Shown here piece after piece: positions 25,040 to 35,381 of a DNA stretch of 37,325 nucleotides. Made by a program: the position numbers and the translations under genes. Origin of the DNA: a virus; the IMG/VR virus record IMGVR_UViG_3300019124_000020, positions 1-37,325 of that record; one strand, 5' to 3'. Below the pieces are notes generated by a model. It was not told the origin of the DNA, made no database searches, and was given only the letters and a program-made list of their open reading frames with translations. How positions within the stretch are numbered: position 1 is the first letter of the stretch; every line of letters begins with the position of its first letter.

Positions 25040-27453
25040 GCATCATCTCGACCACCATCCCCAACCTTGTGAACGGGATCAGCCAGCAGCCCTTTGCACT
25101 TCGTCTGGCTTCCCAGGCGGAAGAACAGGTCAACGGCTACTCCACGGTGGTCGAAGGCTTGCGGAAGCGCCCGGGCACCCGTCACATCCGCCGCTTGCCT
25201 TCGACGGTGGCGGCGAACAGCTACCTGCACACCATCAACCGGGACGCCAGTGAGAAGTACCTCGTGGCAATCTCGAACGGTGACCTGAGGGTGTTCGACC
25301 TCCAGGGCAATGAGAAGACGGTGCATTTCCCCCACGGGAAGGCTTACCTGTCTGCCGCGAATCCCCGGGACACCTTCCGGTGCATGACCGTGGCCGACTA
25401 CACCTTCGTACTGAACACCCAACAGGTGGTGGCTCAGTCCGGTGTGTTGTCAGCCAACAGCCGCCCGAATGAGGCTCTGGTGTGGATCAAGCAGGGTTCC
25501 TACGGTGCCACCTATCGGGTGATCGTCAACGGCGCTGAAGTGTCGTACACGGTGCCTGATGGCTCCCACTCCTCGCACACCGCCCAGGTTCGCACGGACA
25601 ACATCGCTGCAAACCTAGCGTCCTCACTGGTGAACACCATCGGCGGCGGGACATGGCAGATCGTCCACTCGAACTCGCAAATCTACCTGCGGCGCTGGGA
25701 CAACCAGCCCTTCACCGTCCGCACCCAGGACTCGCTGGGTGAGAACGGTAGTGAGTGCTTCTACAAGACCGTTCAGCGGTTCGGTTCTCTGCCTGCACGT
25801 GCAGTGAACAACTTCAAGGTGGAGATCACCGGGGACCAAAGCTCGAACTTCGACAACTACTTCGTCGAGTTCTACACCAACGATGGCTCCTTCTCCGGTC
25901 CCGGCACTTGGAAGGAGTCGGTCAAGGGTGGTGAGCCGGTCGCGCTCGATGCGGGCACCATGCCACACACCCTGGTCCGCAACTCGGACGGGTCGTTCAC
26001 CTTCGGGCGGGCATCCTGGGCGGAGCGCAAGGTGGGAGACATCGTGATCAACCCGATGCCATCTTTCGTGGGCCGCAAGATCACCGACGTGTTCTTCCAC
26101 CGCAACCGCCTGGGCTTCGTGGCTGATGAGAGCGTCGTCATGTCGCGCACCGGGGACTACTTCAACTTCTTCCGTGGCACCGCTACGGCAGTGTTGGACG
26201 ATGACCCCATCGACGTTGGTGTGTCGCACGTGAAGGTCTCCCTGATTCGTCACGCGGTCCCGTTCGCGGAGTCGCTGCTGCTGTTCTCCGACCAGACGCA
26301 GTTCCAACTGGCGAAGACCGACATCCTGACGCCCAACACGGTGTCCATTGACCAGACCACTGAGTACGAATGCTCCCTGAAGGCCAAGCCGGTGGGTATT
26401 GGTCGCCACGTGTACTTCACCGTCAACCGAGGGAAGTTCACCGGGGTGAAGGAGTATTACCTCGACGCGGCTACGGAAGTGCTGGACGCTGCGGAGGTCA
26501 CGGGGCACGTCCCTCGGTTCATCCCTGGGGATGTCTTCAAGATCGCCGCGAGTGGCACTGAGGACTGCCTGTGCCTGCTGTCGGACCAGAAGCGCAACCA
26601 CGTGTACGTGTACAAGTTCTACTGGGCCGAGAACGAGAAGATGCAGGCGTCGTGGTCCTACTGGGAGTTCCCGGCAGGCGTCGAAATCCTCAACGCCGAC
26701 TTCATCGAGTCCACGCTGTACATGGTGATCAAGAGGCACGATGGCATCCACTTGGAGTACATCGACCTCGAACCGGGCAAGGTGGAGAGTGACTGGAACA
26801 TCGCAGTCCACTTGGATCAGATGGTACGGGTGCCTCAGGTGGTGAGCATCGTCTTCGACCCCGGTAATCCCAACATCCAAGGCGACGACGTGACCAGGGT
26901 AACGCTTCCCTACAAGCTGGCGTCCCTGAACCCAGACGCCTTCCGAGTCGTTGTGGCCCCGGGAGGTGTCCGCACAGAGGGCCAGATGATCACGGAGTTC
27001 ACCCTCTCGCACAGTGGGAACAACACCGTGGTCCACCTTCCGGGTGACTGGAGGGGCCAGCCGTTCTACATGGGATTGCCCTACCAGTTCCGCTACGTGT
27101 TCTCCACCCTGGCAGTCCGCGAGGACGCTCCTGGCGGTGGTCAAAACGTGGTGGGCGAAGGCCGACTCCAGCTGCGGCGCATGTCGCTGCTCTACGACAA
27201 GACCAGCTACTTCCGTGTGGAGGTGACCCCGAAGAACCGGGACACCTACCGCTACGTGTTCTCTGGTCGCGTCGTGGGTTCGGCTGAGAACGTGATCGGC
27301 AAGGTGCCTGTGGAGCGCGGTAAGTTCCGCTTCGCCCTCATGGGCCGCAACGACCAACTGTCCATCAAGATCGTCAACGACACCCACCTCCCTTGCCACT
27401 TCCTGAGTGGTGAGTGGGAGGGCTACTTCATCCTACGCTCGAAGAGGATTTGA
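25036..27453 (+). CDS. Tail tubular protein B (nozzle), gp12-like
   Basis: An 805-residue nozzle protein (T7 gp12 is 794). It begins with TTIPNLVNGISQQPFALRLA, the family signature, and GYSTVVEGLRKRPGTRHI. VFFHRNRLGFVADESVVMSR and YFNFFRGTATAVLDDDPIDV are typical middle segments. Six copies are expected to form the tail tube with gp11-like. Its stop overlaps the next start as TGATG. Confidence 0.96.
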   Translation: MSIISTTIPNLVNGISQQPFALRLASQAEEQVNGYSTVVEGLRKRPGTRHIRRLPSTVAANSYLHTINRDASEKYLVAISNGDLRVFDLQGNEKTVHFPHGKAYLSAANPRDTFRCMTVADYTFVLNTQQVVAQSGVLSANSRPNEALVWIKQGSYGATYRVIVNGAEVSYTVPDGSHSSHTAQVRTDNIAANLASSLVNTIGGGTWQIVHSNSQIYLRRWDNQPFTVRTQDSLGENGSECFYKTVQRFGSLPARAVNNFKVEITGDQSSNFDNYFVEFYTNDGSFSGPGTWKESVKGGEPVALDAGTMPHTLVRNSDGSFTFGRASWAERKVGDIVINPMPSFVGRKITDVFFHRNRLGFVADESVVMSRTGDYFNFFRGTATAVLDDDPIDVGVSHVKVSLIRHAVPFAESLLLFSDQTQFQLAKTDILTPNTVSIDQTTEYECSLKAKPVGIGRHVYFTVNRGKFTGVKEYYLDAATEVLDAAEVTGHVPRFIPGDVFKIAASGTEDCLCLLSDQKRNHVYVYKFYWAENEKMQASWSYWEFPAGVEILNADFIESTLYMVIKRHDGIHLEYIDLEPGKVESDWNIAVHLDQMVRVPQVVSIVFDPGNPNIQGDDVTRVTLPYKLASLNPDAFRVVVAPGGVRTEGQMITEFTLSHSGNNTVVHLPGDWRGQPFYMGLPYQFRYVFSTLAVREDAPGGGQNVVGEGRLQLRRMSLLYDKTSYFRVEVTPKNRDTYRYVFSGRVVGSAENVIGKVPVERGKFRFALMGRNDQLSIKIVNDTHLPCHFLSGEWEGYFILRSKRI

Positions 27454-27914
27454 TGTTACTGGCAAGAGAAGCAACCCGAGAGGATGTGCTGTACCTTGCC
27501 CCGAGACTCCGCAAAGCAGACCTCCGTGAGGCGCTTGCCACCGGCTACAAAGACCCGGTGGAAGCCCTCATGGCGGGTCTGGAGTCGGAGGACGGATGCG
27601 TCGTTGGGTGTGATCAATCGGGCACCCCTCTGATCATCGGAGGGACTGCCCCCTCCCACGAACCCATCATGGGGTACGGCTGGATGATGGCCTCCGAGGA
27701 CATCTCCAAGCACTGGGTACACGTCCTGAGGAACACGACGCGGTGGATCAACCACTACCGCAAGCACTACCGTGTCCTCGCCAACATGGTTCATGAAGAG
27801 AACGCCCTGCACATCCGGTGGCTCCGGTGGGCAGGTTTCCATTTCCTTCGTCGCATCGAACTGAACGGCGAAGGCTTCTACGAGTTCGCAAAGATTTTTC
27901 CAACGGAGGGTTAA
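27453..27914 (+). CDS. Internal virion or assembly protein, gp13-like
   Basis: A 153-residue protein starting in a TGATG overlap with the nozzle gene. It resembles T7 gp13 (138 residues) and the wider group with a GNAT-like fold: REATREDVLYLAPRLRKADL at the start, LIIGGTAPSHEPIMGYGWMM in the acetyl-CoA-binding position, WINHYRKHYRVLANMVHEEN and HIRWLRWAGFHFLRRIE at the end. No acetyltransferase activity is shown for gp13; in T7 the protein is involved in virion assembly. Position before the gp14-like gene supports the call. Confidence 0.85.
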   Translation: MLLAREATREDVLYLAPRLRKADLREALATGYKDPVEALMAGLESEDGCVVGCDQSGTPLIIGGTAPSHEPIMGYGWMMASEDISKHWVHVLRNTTRWINHYRKHYRVLANMVHEENALHIRWLRWAGFHFLRRIELNGEGFYEFAKIFPTEG

Positions 27915-27916
27915 GC

Positions 27917-28450
27917 ATGTGCAATCCGCTTGCACTCGCGGTCGCAACCTTCGCCATGTCTGCTGGTTCGGCTGTGGCGCAGCACCAGCAGGCGAAGGCG
28001 CAGGCCAACATCCAGACCCGCCTGCACGAGATCAATCAGGTCAACGCCCTGCGCGACATGCAGCAGCAGATGGCCGATGCCGGTGCCCGACAGCTTCAGG
28101 AACACCAGAAAGCCAGCGCGGAGATCGAGGATCGCAAACGTCGGGCGCTGATGGATGTCTCCACTGCCAACGCGGCGGCGGCAGACCGGGGCGTCTCTGG
28201 TTTCACCATGAGCGCACTCCTGGCCCAGGTCATGGGCGAGGCAGGCCGCGATACGTCTCGCATGGAGACCAACCGCGACTGGACGCTGGATCAACTGGAG
28301 CGTGACAAGCAAGGCATCCGTGCCAGCACCATCAGCCGCATGAACAGTTCGACCCCAGGCATCAAGCCTTCCAAGGCTGCCCTGGCGCTCCAGATCGGTT
28401 CGTCGGCACTCAATTCGTACACCGGCTACAAGGCCGGGAAGTTCGGTTAA
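27917..28450 (+). CDS. Internal virion protein, gp14-like
   Basis: A 177-residue protein (T7 gp14 is 196). I start at ATG 27917 with CGGAGGGTT upstream. Like T7 gp14 it begins Met-Cys, followed by a hydrophobic helix (LALAVATFAMSAGSAVA), then Gln/Ala-rich helices (QQQMADAGARQLQEHQKASA) and FTMSALLAQVMGEAGRDTS. In T7 gp14 is ejected into the outer membrane and forms part of the DNA conduit. The N-terminal helix could serve that role. It is the third structural protein here starting MC. Confidence 0.88.
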   Translation: MCNPLALAVATFAMSAGSAVAQHQQAKAQANIQTRLHEINQVNALRDMQQQMADAGARQLQEHQKASAEIEDRKRRALMDVSTANAAAADRGVSGFTMSALLAQVMGEAGRDTSRMETNRDWTLDQLERDKQGIRASTISRMNSSTPGIKPSKAALALQIGSSALNSYTGYKAGKFG

Positions 28451-28472
28451 ACCACGTTCATAGGGGACTGCA

Positions 28473-30212
28473 ATGGCAGCACAAGTTGGAGGACTGCGGT
28501 CTGTCCAATCTCAACGGGTTCTACCCAAGTACGACCGGGGGGAGCGTCCCCTGGTCAACACTGAAAGTCGTCCTGAGGGACTTCGCCCGGTGGCTACTCC
28601 GGTGAGCCGGTACTCTGCGCCGCCTGTGGCCCCTCGTGATGACCGTCTGAATCAACTGGCCGATGCCCTCTCCAGCCTGAACCCGGCGCTCCAGAAGTGG
28701 GGTGCCCTCCAGGCCGAGAACAAGGAGAAGGAACAGGCGGCGAAGCTCCCTGCCTTCATCGAGCAGATCAAACGTGACCGGGGCACAGGGGCGATCAACG
28801 CCGCCCAGGTGGGGGAAATCTTCCCTGAACTGGTCCCCACGATCCGCTGGCGCATTGCCCAGGCGATTGGTGAAGAGGCTGGTGCCGCTTCCTTCGCCCC
28901 GATCATCGAGCAGATCAACACCAACGAGAACCTGCTGTTCAACTCCGAAGCCCGCAAAGCATTCATCGAGGAGCAGCGGTCGAAGTTGTTCGCGCAGATC
29001 GGCGGCGGCAATGACTTCTATGAGGCAGGCTTCGTGTCGGCCTTCGACAAGTCAATCGCTTCGTGGGAGTTGAACTGGCAGCGCCAGACCGCTGGTAAGC
29101 ACATGGAGATCATGGGCAACCAGTGGCAGCGCGAGGCCACGGAAGCCTTCCTGGCTGGTGGTCCTGAGGCTGTCCTGAAGAAGGACTCTGAGTGGGCCAA
29201 CTCTGGTGGTCTTCACCACACCACTCGGAACAAGCTGTTCATCGACCAGATTTCGGAGATCGCCTACCGCGAGGACAACCCGGAGCTTCTGGACAAGATT
29301 CCGCAGCGGTTCCTCAATGCCGACTCGAAGCTCCAGATCGCCAAGGCCAAGGCCCAGATCGAGGAGCATCGGAAAGCGCAGTGGCGCTTCGGTATCCAGA
29401 TGCAGGAGCACCAACGTAGCGAAGAGATTCGCTCGATGAAGACCGAGGCTCTGGAACGCTTCTTCAAGGGCGAGGTGGTGAACCCGGCTGACTACCGGAA
29501 GCACCCCGAAGTGGCCGACTACGTGACCTCCCTGCTGAACCGCCCGCGTGTCCACCCAGTGTCGTCCCAGGCACGAGCCACGCACATCCGCAGCGAGATT
29601 CTGAAGGCCGCAACCTTCGGTGACTTCTCGCGCCTGGGCGTTCCTGGCGACCTGTTCAATGAGGCTGGCCTGATCGACCTGATCCAGAACGACGCAGCCC
29701 TCAATGGCGACGATGCCGGGAAGCTGATCGCGGAGGTTCCGAAGCTGCTGGAGGGTGTCGCCCTACTGCGCGACGACTCCGTGCGTCAGCAGATCGGGGA
29801 CCGTCTGCGTCCGGTGCTGGACTCCCTGAACCAGTCCATCCCTGGTTCGGTGAACAAGGTCGTGGGTGGCCGCAGCCTGTACGCCTGGGGGATGGAGACG
29901 TTCCAGCAGGAGCTTCAGAAACGCTTCACCGCCTACTACGAGCAAAGCGGCAACTGGCCGAGGGGCTTCGAGAAGCAGGACATGATCGACGCGGCTCTTG
30001 AACGGGCCGAGGCGATGGTGCTGCGTCTGGCCGATCCTCGGAACATGAGCCAAACCCTCAACGACGCCAAGAACCCTGGCAAGCCCCAAGCGTCCGCACC
30101 AACTGCGGCAACGAAAGGTGGAAGCCGGGAAGTCTCTGGACGGATCACCGAATCCGGTGCCACGGCACAGCAGCAACAAACCTCAACCACTGAGTTTCAA
30201 CGGAGACGATAA
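28473..30212 (+). CDS. Internal virion (ejection) protein, gp15-like
   Basis: A 579-residue protein, shorter than T7 gp15 (747). It starts with a disordered Pro/Arg-rich stretch, then helical segments (LQKWGALQAENKEKEQAA, FYEAGFVSAFDKSIASWELN) found in the family, and ends with an Ala/Gly/Gln-rich tail. In T7 gp15 assembles with gp16 into the inner-membrane part of the ejection channel. The start has ATAGGGGA upstream. It is directly adjacent to the gp16-like gene. Identity rests on order and helical pattern more than on a motif. Confidence 0.85.
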   Translation: MAAQVGGLRSVQSQRVLPKYDRGERPLVNTESRPEGLRPVATPVSRYSAPPVAPRDDRLNQLADALSSLNPALQKWGALQAENKEKEQAAKLPAFIEQIKRDRGTGAINAAQVGEIFPELVPTIRWRIAQAIGEEAGAASFAPIIEQINTNENLLFNSEARKAFIEEQRSKLFAQIGGGNDFYEAGFVSAFDKSIASWELNWQRQTAGKHMEIMGNQWQREATEAFLAGGPEAVLKKDSEWANSGGLHHTTRNKLFIDQISEIAYREDNPELLDKIPQRFLNADSKLQIAKAKAQIEEHRKAQWRFGIQMQEHQRSEEIRSMKTEALERFFKGEVVNPADYRKHPEVADYVTSLLNRPRVHPVSSQARATHIRSEILKAATFGDFSRLGVPGDLFNEAGLIDLIQNDAALNGDDAGKLIAEVPKLLEGVALLRDDSVRQQIGDRLRPVLDSLNQSIPGSVNKVVGGRSLYAWGMETFQQELQKRFTAYYEQSGNWPRGFEKQDMIDAALERAEAMVLRLADPRNMSQTLNDAKNPGKPQASAPTAATKGGSREVSGRITESGATAQQQQTSTTEFQRRR

Positions 30213-33200
30213 ATGATCGACAACGACCTCTTCGAGCGTGTCTTCTCCCAACTGAAGATCGCAGAAAGCAGGGGTCGGCACCTCGATGCGAAAGGGAATC
30301 TGACGACCTCCCGGGCGGGTGCCGAGGGAATCACCCAGGTGATGCCCAAGACCCAAGCCAACCCGGGATTCGGGATCATGCCCCTCCAGAACAAGTCGCA
30401 AGGCGAGTTCGAGCGTGTGGGCCGCGAGTACCTCCAGGCCATGTACAAGGAGTACAAGGGTGATTGGGAGAAGGCTCTTGCGGCCTACAACGCTGGTCCT
30501 GGCAATGTGAACCGCGCCATCTCCAAGGCCAAGGCCGAGGGTGGCGATTGGAAGGACTACCTCCCGAAGCCGGAAGAGACCCTCCCGTACATCGACAAGA
30601 TCATGGCGGGTGCCGGAATGCGCCGCCCTGGTGCCACCCAGGTCATGGGTGCCGCACGGTCCACGAAGCAGGCTCCAGACGGTGAGGCCGCGCAACCGGA
30701 GGGCATTAAGCCCTTCGGCCCGATCCGCCAGGACATCGACTGGAAGACCTTGGCGAAAGACCCGTCCTGGCTGGATGCCTCGGAGTTGATGTACCGGGCA
30801 ATGGAAGGTAAGCCTCCCCAGGAGGCACTGAAGTCTGACGAGGAGCTTGCCGAGTGGGGCTTGCAGTTCATGGCTGATATGAACTGGAGCCTGATCACGC
30901 TGGGTCGGGTGTCCAACAAGATGCTCAACCTCACCGACCCTGAGACGAAGATGGGTCTGGCCTACATGCTCGACACCTTCGACAACGTGAACACGTCGGC
31001 GGCAGGTGTCTGGCGGGGCACCAAGGCATTCGTCACGGACCCCCTGAACTTCATCGGCCTGTCCACTTTCGGTATCGGATCTGCGGGAAAGGCCGCTGCC
31101 CAACAGACTGCCAAGATGGCATTCCGCGAGGCACTGAAGCGGTCTGCCGGTCGCGCGGGCGTGATTGCAGGCATCGAGGGGATGATCTACTCAGGTGCCG
31201 ACAACTACATGCGCCAGGGGATCGACGTAGAGATCGGTCGCCGGGAGGAACGCAGCACGACGGAACTGGTTGGGATGACTGCTCTGGGTGGTGTCGTCGG
31301 TGGTGCCGCAGGCACAGTCTTCGACCTGGCTGCGACCAAGATCGCTCGTGCCTTCCAGGCGCGTAGGACGGCCCAGGAGACGCTGAATGGCGCTGGCCTG
31401 GGTAACCCTCAGGCGACCCAGAACGCGGCCTCTACGGGCCAACGTGCGACCCCCCAAGACCTGTCCAAGGTGCCCACTCTCTTCGAGAAGGTGGAACCGG
31501 ATACGAGCAAGCTGGACCCCCAGAAGCTCAAAGGTCGCCGCCCTGAGGATGACGTGCTGGTCGGCCCTGATGGTGTCTCCACGAAGGACTTGAAGGACGC
31601 CGGGTTCCGCCTGGACGACCTGAAGACCGGCCTGAGGATGACCCCGCAGTCCATCAACGCTGCCCGGGAGTTGGCCTACGGGCTGGCCGAGCAGATCAAG
31701 GGGATGGGAGCGCGGGAAGTCGAGACGGTGGTGGAAGCCCTTCGCCGCACGGAACTGACGATGGAGGAACACAAGAACCTCGCCGTGGCCGTGCAGATGG
31801 CGGCTGACAGCCTGAAGGTGGAACGTGCCGAACTGATCCTCAAGATCAACAAGGGGCACCTGAAGGGGCCGGAGCTTGAGAAGGCTCTGGCAAGGCAGGC
31901 CGAGATCGAGCGGGTGATCGTTCCCATCGAACTGGCCGACGAAGCCATGAGTTCGCAGATCGGTTCGATGCTGGCTACCCGCAAGGGTGGACTGACGGAC
32001 CTCCGGGGTATCTCGGTAGAGACCGTCAAGCAGCAGTTCCCGAACCTGACCGATGCCCAGGCGCAGGAGGTGTACGCCAACAAGGTGCTGCGGGTGATGC
32101 TGGAGAAGCGGTCCGATGAGGTCCGTGCCCAGTACAACCCCAGGATCGAACAGGCGGCTGCTGCCGGTGACTGGGAAGGTGCCACTCGGCTGATCGGAAT
32201 GCGTGAACAGGCGGTGGATGACGCGGTGGATGGTTTGCTCCCTGATGACCTCAAGGGGCGTTCAGGCTTCGAGCAGTACGGCTCCAGCTTCAAGGCTGGG
32301 TGGTCGGACAAGTTCAACGAGCTTGCCATCTCCAACGTGTTCTCCTCGACTACGCTGATGATCAACATGGTGCCCTCGGCCATCAAGGTGGCGGTGCAGC
32401 CTTTCCTGAAGGCGATCACCAGCAACCCGCTGGAGAAGGCCACGCGGATCGAAATGGTGGGCAACTACCTCGCCATGAAGTCCGCGTTCACTGGTGCAAT
32501 CCGTGCAGCACGTGTGGCGTTCCGCTACGAGCAGGCTCTGCTCACGCGGGACAAGGCGCGATTGATGGAAGGTGAACTGGCGATCAAGGGAGTCAAGGGC
32601 GGGATCATTCGCATGATTCCCCGGCTGCTCAACTCGACAGACGAGTTCCTGTCCCACATGGCCTACAACGGCTACGTGGGTGGCAAGGCGGGGGCGCAAG
32701 CCTACGTCGAAGCCATCGAGCGCGGTATGGCCCCGAGAGAAGCCGAGAAGTACGCAAAGGAGCAAGCCAAGAAGGCACTGGAGAACGCCTACAAGCAGCA
32801 CGACATCGAGGCCCGCCTGAAACCGATCGTCAACAAGGGGATCAACTTCGGGCTGGAGGGTAAGGACTTGGACGAGTGGGTGCTGAACGAGGCCAAGCAG
32901 TTCCTGAAGGACATCCGTCACGGGACCGATCAGGAGGGCCTGGACTACGTGAGGGACATCCTCTACAAGCGCCAGTTCTCGAACGAGACGATGGCTGGTC
33001 GTGCCGGTCAGTGGGTGGAGCAGGGGATCATGAAGATGCCTGCCATCAAGTGGGCTACAGGCCAATTGTTCTTCCGCACCCCGATCCGCGTGATCGAGGA
33101 AGGACTGAGGTTCACCCCGGGCGTGCAGATGCTGATGCCGAACTTCCTGGCCGACCTGTCTGGCAAGAACGGAGCAACCCGCCAGTCTCTGGCCCAAGGC

Positions 33201-34325
33201 CAAGCCCTGCTGTCACTGGCATTCGGCAGTGCAGTGTTGATGAAGTACGCCGAAGGCAAGATCGTCGGTGCCGGTCCAACGGACTACCGCGAACGTCGCT
33301 TGCGCCAGGATTCCGACAACGCCGATCCCTACACAGTTATGGATGAGGACGGCAGCACGTGGAGCTACCGGGCGTTCGATCCCATCGCTACCCCGATGAA
33401 GATCATGGCGACTGCCCTGGAGCAACTTGACCGGCTGAAGATTCGGGAAGCCCAAGGCGAGTTCGTCGGCCCTGATGCCTACAAGAAGACGATGGCGACC
33501 TTCCAGGCGGGAATGATGCCCGTCCTCCTGGCTATCGCGGATGCCAACCTGCTGGCTGGTGCAACCACCACCTACAAGCTGGCGACCGGCCTGGAGAACC
33601 TGGAGGGGGACCACAACGCCTTCATCAAGTACATCGGGGAGCGTCTGCGCTGGTTGGTGCCAAACACGGCTCACAAGCTGTACCGCACGTCCGATCCTGA
33701 ACTCCGCGATCCGCTCACCATGTCCCAGGTGGTGGCAACGCAGTTGGGGCCGCTGGCTCCGGTGGTAGAAGCCAACACCAAGATTCTGACCTCCAAGTCA
33801 TACGACATCCTCGGCAACGTCCGCACGGTGACCGATGTGGGAGCCATGTGGAACATCTTCTCGACTGCCTCGGCGGAAGAGAGGACCAAGGGACGGAGCG
33901 CAGAGGAGTTGGCGGTGCTGCGGGAGATGGATCGGCTGTCCTGGGTGACCGGGGCGACGTTCAGCTTCGGCTTCAAGCACGAGTCCACGGGCGACCTCGA
34001 CCTGAGGACGGTGATGACAAAGGACGGGTCGATGACGCTGTTCGACAGGTGGAACCAGAAGTACCGCGAGTTGGACCCGGTGTCAGCCTTGTACCCCATC
34101 GTCACTGCACCCCTGCCTGATGGCACCTTCACCCACAAGGCCGCGAAGGTCGAAGCGATCCAACGTGTGCTGCGGGAATACCGCAACGCCGCATTCCAGC
34201 AACTGATGGTCGAAGAGGGCGCACTGCTCGAACGAATGATCCAGCAGAAGCTGCGAGAGGGTCAGGTGAAGGCCGGTCAGTGGGACTTCGGTCGAAAACA
34301 GGAAGCGCCACAGCTACCGTGGTAA
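30213..34325 (+). CDS. Internal virion protein with lytic transglycosylase, gp16-like
   Basis: A 1370-residue ejection protein (T7 gp16 is 1318). The first 130 residues are an SLT domain: AESRGRH with catalytic Glu18, GAEGITQVMPKTQ, and AAYNAGPGNVNRAI. It would open peptidoglycan during DNA entry. The rest is long helical core; two segments look membrane-active (ELVGMTALGGVVGGAAGTVF near residues 350-370 and LFRT-PIRV region near 960). A degenerate phage promoter lies within it at 33324. The gene starts directly at the gp15-like stop with GGAGACGATAA before the ATG. Confidence 0.94.
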   Translation: MIDNDLFERVFSQLKIAESRGRHLDAKGNLTTSRAGAEGITQVMPKTQANPGFGIMPLQNKSQGEFERVGREYLQAMYKEYKGDWEKALAAYNAGPGNVNRAISKAKAEGGDWKDYLPKPEETLPYIDKIMAGAGMRRPGATQVMGAARSTKQAPDGEAAQPEGIKPFGPIRQDIDWKTLAKDPSWLDASELMYRAMEGKPPQEALKSDEELAEWGLQFMADMNWSLITLGRVSNKMLNLTDPETKMGLAYMLDTFDNVNTSAAGVWRGTKAFVTDPLNFIGLSTFGIGSAGKAAAQQTAKMAFREALKRSAGRAGVIAGIEGMIYSGADNYMRQGIDVEIGRREERSTTELVGMTALGGVVGGAAGTVFDLAATKIARAFQARRTAQETLNGAGLGNPQATQNAASTGQRATPQDLSKVPTLFEKVEPDTSKLDPQKLKGRRPEDDVLVGPDGVSTKDLKDAGFRLDDLKTGLRMTPQSINAARELAYGLAEQIKGMGAREVETVVEALRRTELTMEEHKNLAVAVQMAADSLKVERAELILKINKGHLKGPELEKALARQAEIERVIVPIELADEAMSSQIGSMLATRKGGLTDLRGISVETVKQQFPNLTDAQAQEVYANKVLRVMLEKRSDEVRAQYNPRIEQAAAAGDWEGATRLIGMREQAVDDAVDGLLPDDLKGRSGFEQYGSSFKAGWSDKFNELAISNVFSSTTLMINMVPSAIKVAVQPFLKAITSNPLEKATRIEMVGNYLAMKSAFTGAIRAARVAFRYEQALLTRDKARLMEGELAIKGVKGGIIRMIPRLLNSTDEFLSHMAYNGYVGGKAGAQAYVEAIERGMAPREAEKYAKEQAKKALENAYKQHDIEARLKPIVNKGINFGLEGKDLDEWVLNEAKQFLKDIRHGTDQEGLDYVRDILYKRQFSNETMAGRAGQWVEQGIMKMPAIKWATGQLFFRTPIRVIEEGLRFTPGVQMLMPNFLADLSGKNGATRQSLAQGQALLSLAFGSAVLMKYAEGKIVGAGPTDYRERRLRQDSDNADPYTVMDEDGSTWSYRAFDPIATPMKIMATALEQLDRLKIREAQGEFVGPDAYKKTMATFQAGMMPVLLAIADANLLAGATTTYKLATGLENLEGDHNAFIKYIGERLRWLVPNTAHKLYRTSDPELRDPLTMSQVVATQLGPLAPVVEANTKILTSKSYDILGNVRTVTDVGAMWNIFSTASAEERTKGRSAEELAVLREMDRLSWVTGATFSFGFKHESTGDLDLRTVMTKDGSMTLFDRWNQKYRELDPVSALYPIVTAPLPDGTFTHKAAKVEAIQRVLREYRNAAFQQLMVEEGALLERMIQQKLREGQVKAGQWDFGRKQEAPQLPW
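33324..33342 (+). promoter_or_regulatory. Degenerate phage promoter inside gp16-like gene
   Basis: GATCCCTACACAGTTATGG matches P1 at 16 of 19 positions, keeping ACACAGTTATGG. It codes for DPYTVMD, so similarity could be chance. If active it would boost the tail fibre and adhesin genes about 1 kb downstream. Confidence 0.4.
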
Positions 34326-34334
34326 TCAATCTCG

Positions 34335-34363
34335 GGGGGACTTCGGTCCCCCTTCTCTTTTCT
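34335..34363 (+). terminator. UUCG-loop terminator after gp16-like
   Basis: GGGGGAC (34335-34341) and GTCCCCC (34346-34352) close a TTCG tetraloop, followed by TTCTCTTTTCT. It separates ejection protein and fibre genes. Confidence 0.85.
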
Positions 34364-34377
34364 GAGGGTTCAACGTA

Positions 34378-35379
34378 ATGGCTCTTGCAAGAGTTAGCTA
34401 CACGCAAAACGTGAGCGGGAACAGGAACTTCACCGTCCCGTTCTCGTACCTCTCTCGGGACCACATCTCGGTCACTGTCAGCGGTGTGCCAGCTGCCTTC
34501 ACGTGGCTCAACGACAACACGGTCAACCTGAACGTGGCTCCCGCTGTTGGCGTCACGGTGGAGATTCGCCGTGCGACCGCCCGAGAGAACCTGCTGGTGC
34601 AGTTCAACGACGGCTCGGTGATTTCCGAGACGGACCTGCGGCTGCTCTCCCAGCAGACCTTTTTCCTCGTTCAGGAAGCTGATGACCTCGCCCGTGAGAC
34701 TCGGGAGATTTCCGACCTCGCGGCGTCCCAGGTTTCCGGTGCGGTGAACACTGCGAACAGTGCAGTGGTGACCGCCAACGGCGCGAGCGCCACGGCCAAC
34801 ACCGCCCTGAACACCGCGAACCAAGCCCTGACGCAGGCGCAGAACGCGAACAACCGGGCGACCTCCGCTGAAGCTGCGGCGGCTTCCGCAGCGACTGACG
34901 CGCAATCGGCTGCGTCGAACGCGAACATAGCTGTCAACACCGCCGGGAATCTCCAGGCGATGGTGAACCAGTTGTACAACGACGTTCAGGCGCTGGTTGG
35001 CGGCGACCTCTCGGACTTCACCAAGAACTCGGACAACCTCGCCAGCCTGACGGACAAGAACCTTGCACGTCAGAACCTCGGCCTGGGCAATGTCAACAAC
35101 ACGTCCGACATGGACAAGCCGGTTTCGACCGCTGTGCAGACGGCTCTCGCCGGGAAGGCGAACACCAGTCACCAGCACAGCTGGAACGACATCACGAACA
35201 AGCCCACGACGTACACGCCCAGCACTCACTCCCACGCTTCGCTCGACACAGCGAACTGGAAGATCGAGCAGTCTGGAACGTCCCTGGTGTTCTTCTACAA
35301 CGGCTCTCGGCGCTTCAGCCTGGACGCCTCCGGGAACCAGATCGTCAGCGGAAACATCACTGCTTTCGGATCGCCATAA
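34378..35379 (+). CDS. Tail fibre protein, gp17-like N-terminus
   Basis: A 333-residue fibre. Residues 1-110 match the T7 tail-fibre attachment domain: RVSYTQNVSGNRNFTVPFSY, NDNTVNLNVAPAVGVTVEIR, ISETDLRLLSQQTFFLVQEA. Next is a coiled-coil-like Ala/Asn/Thr repeat (about 115-210), then LGLGNVNNTSDMDKPVS and two HxH motifs (HQHSWNDITNKP, THSHASL) of the type that bind metal in trimeric fibres. The end (FFYNGSRRFSLDASGNQI) is small. It is shorter than T7 gp17 (553), so receptor binding may be handed to the adhesin encoded next. Confidence 0.9.
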   Translation: MALARVSYTQNVSGNRNFTVPFSYLSRDHISVTVSGVPAAFTWLNDNTVNLNVAPAVGVTVEIRRATARENLLVQFNDGSVISETDLRLLSQQTFFLVQEADDLARETREISDLAASQVSGAVNTANSAVVTANGASATANTALNTANQALTQAQNANNRATSAEAAAASAATDAQSAASNANIAVNTAGNLQAMVNQLYNDVQALVGGDLSDFTKNSDNLASLTDKNLARQNLGLGNVNNTSDMDKPVSTAVQTALAGKANTSHQHSWNDITNKPTTYTPSTHSHASLDTANWKIEQSGTSLVFFYNGSRRFSLDASGNQIVSGNITAFGSP

Positions 35380-35381
35380 CC

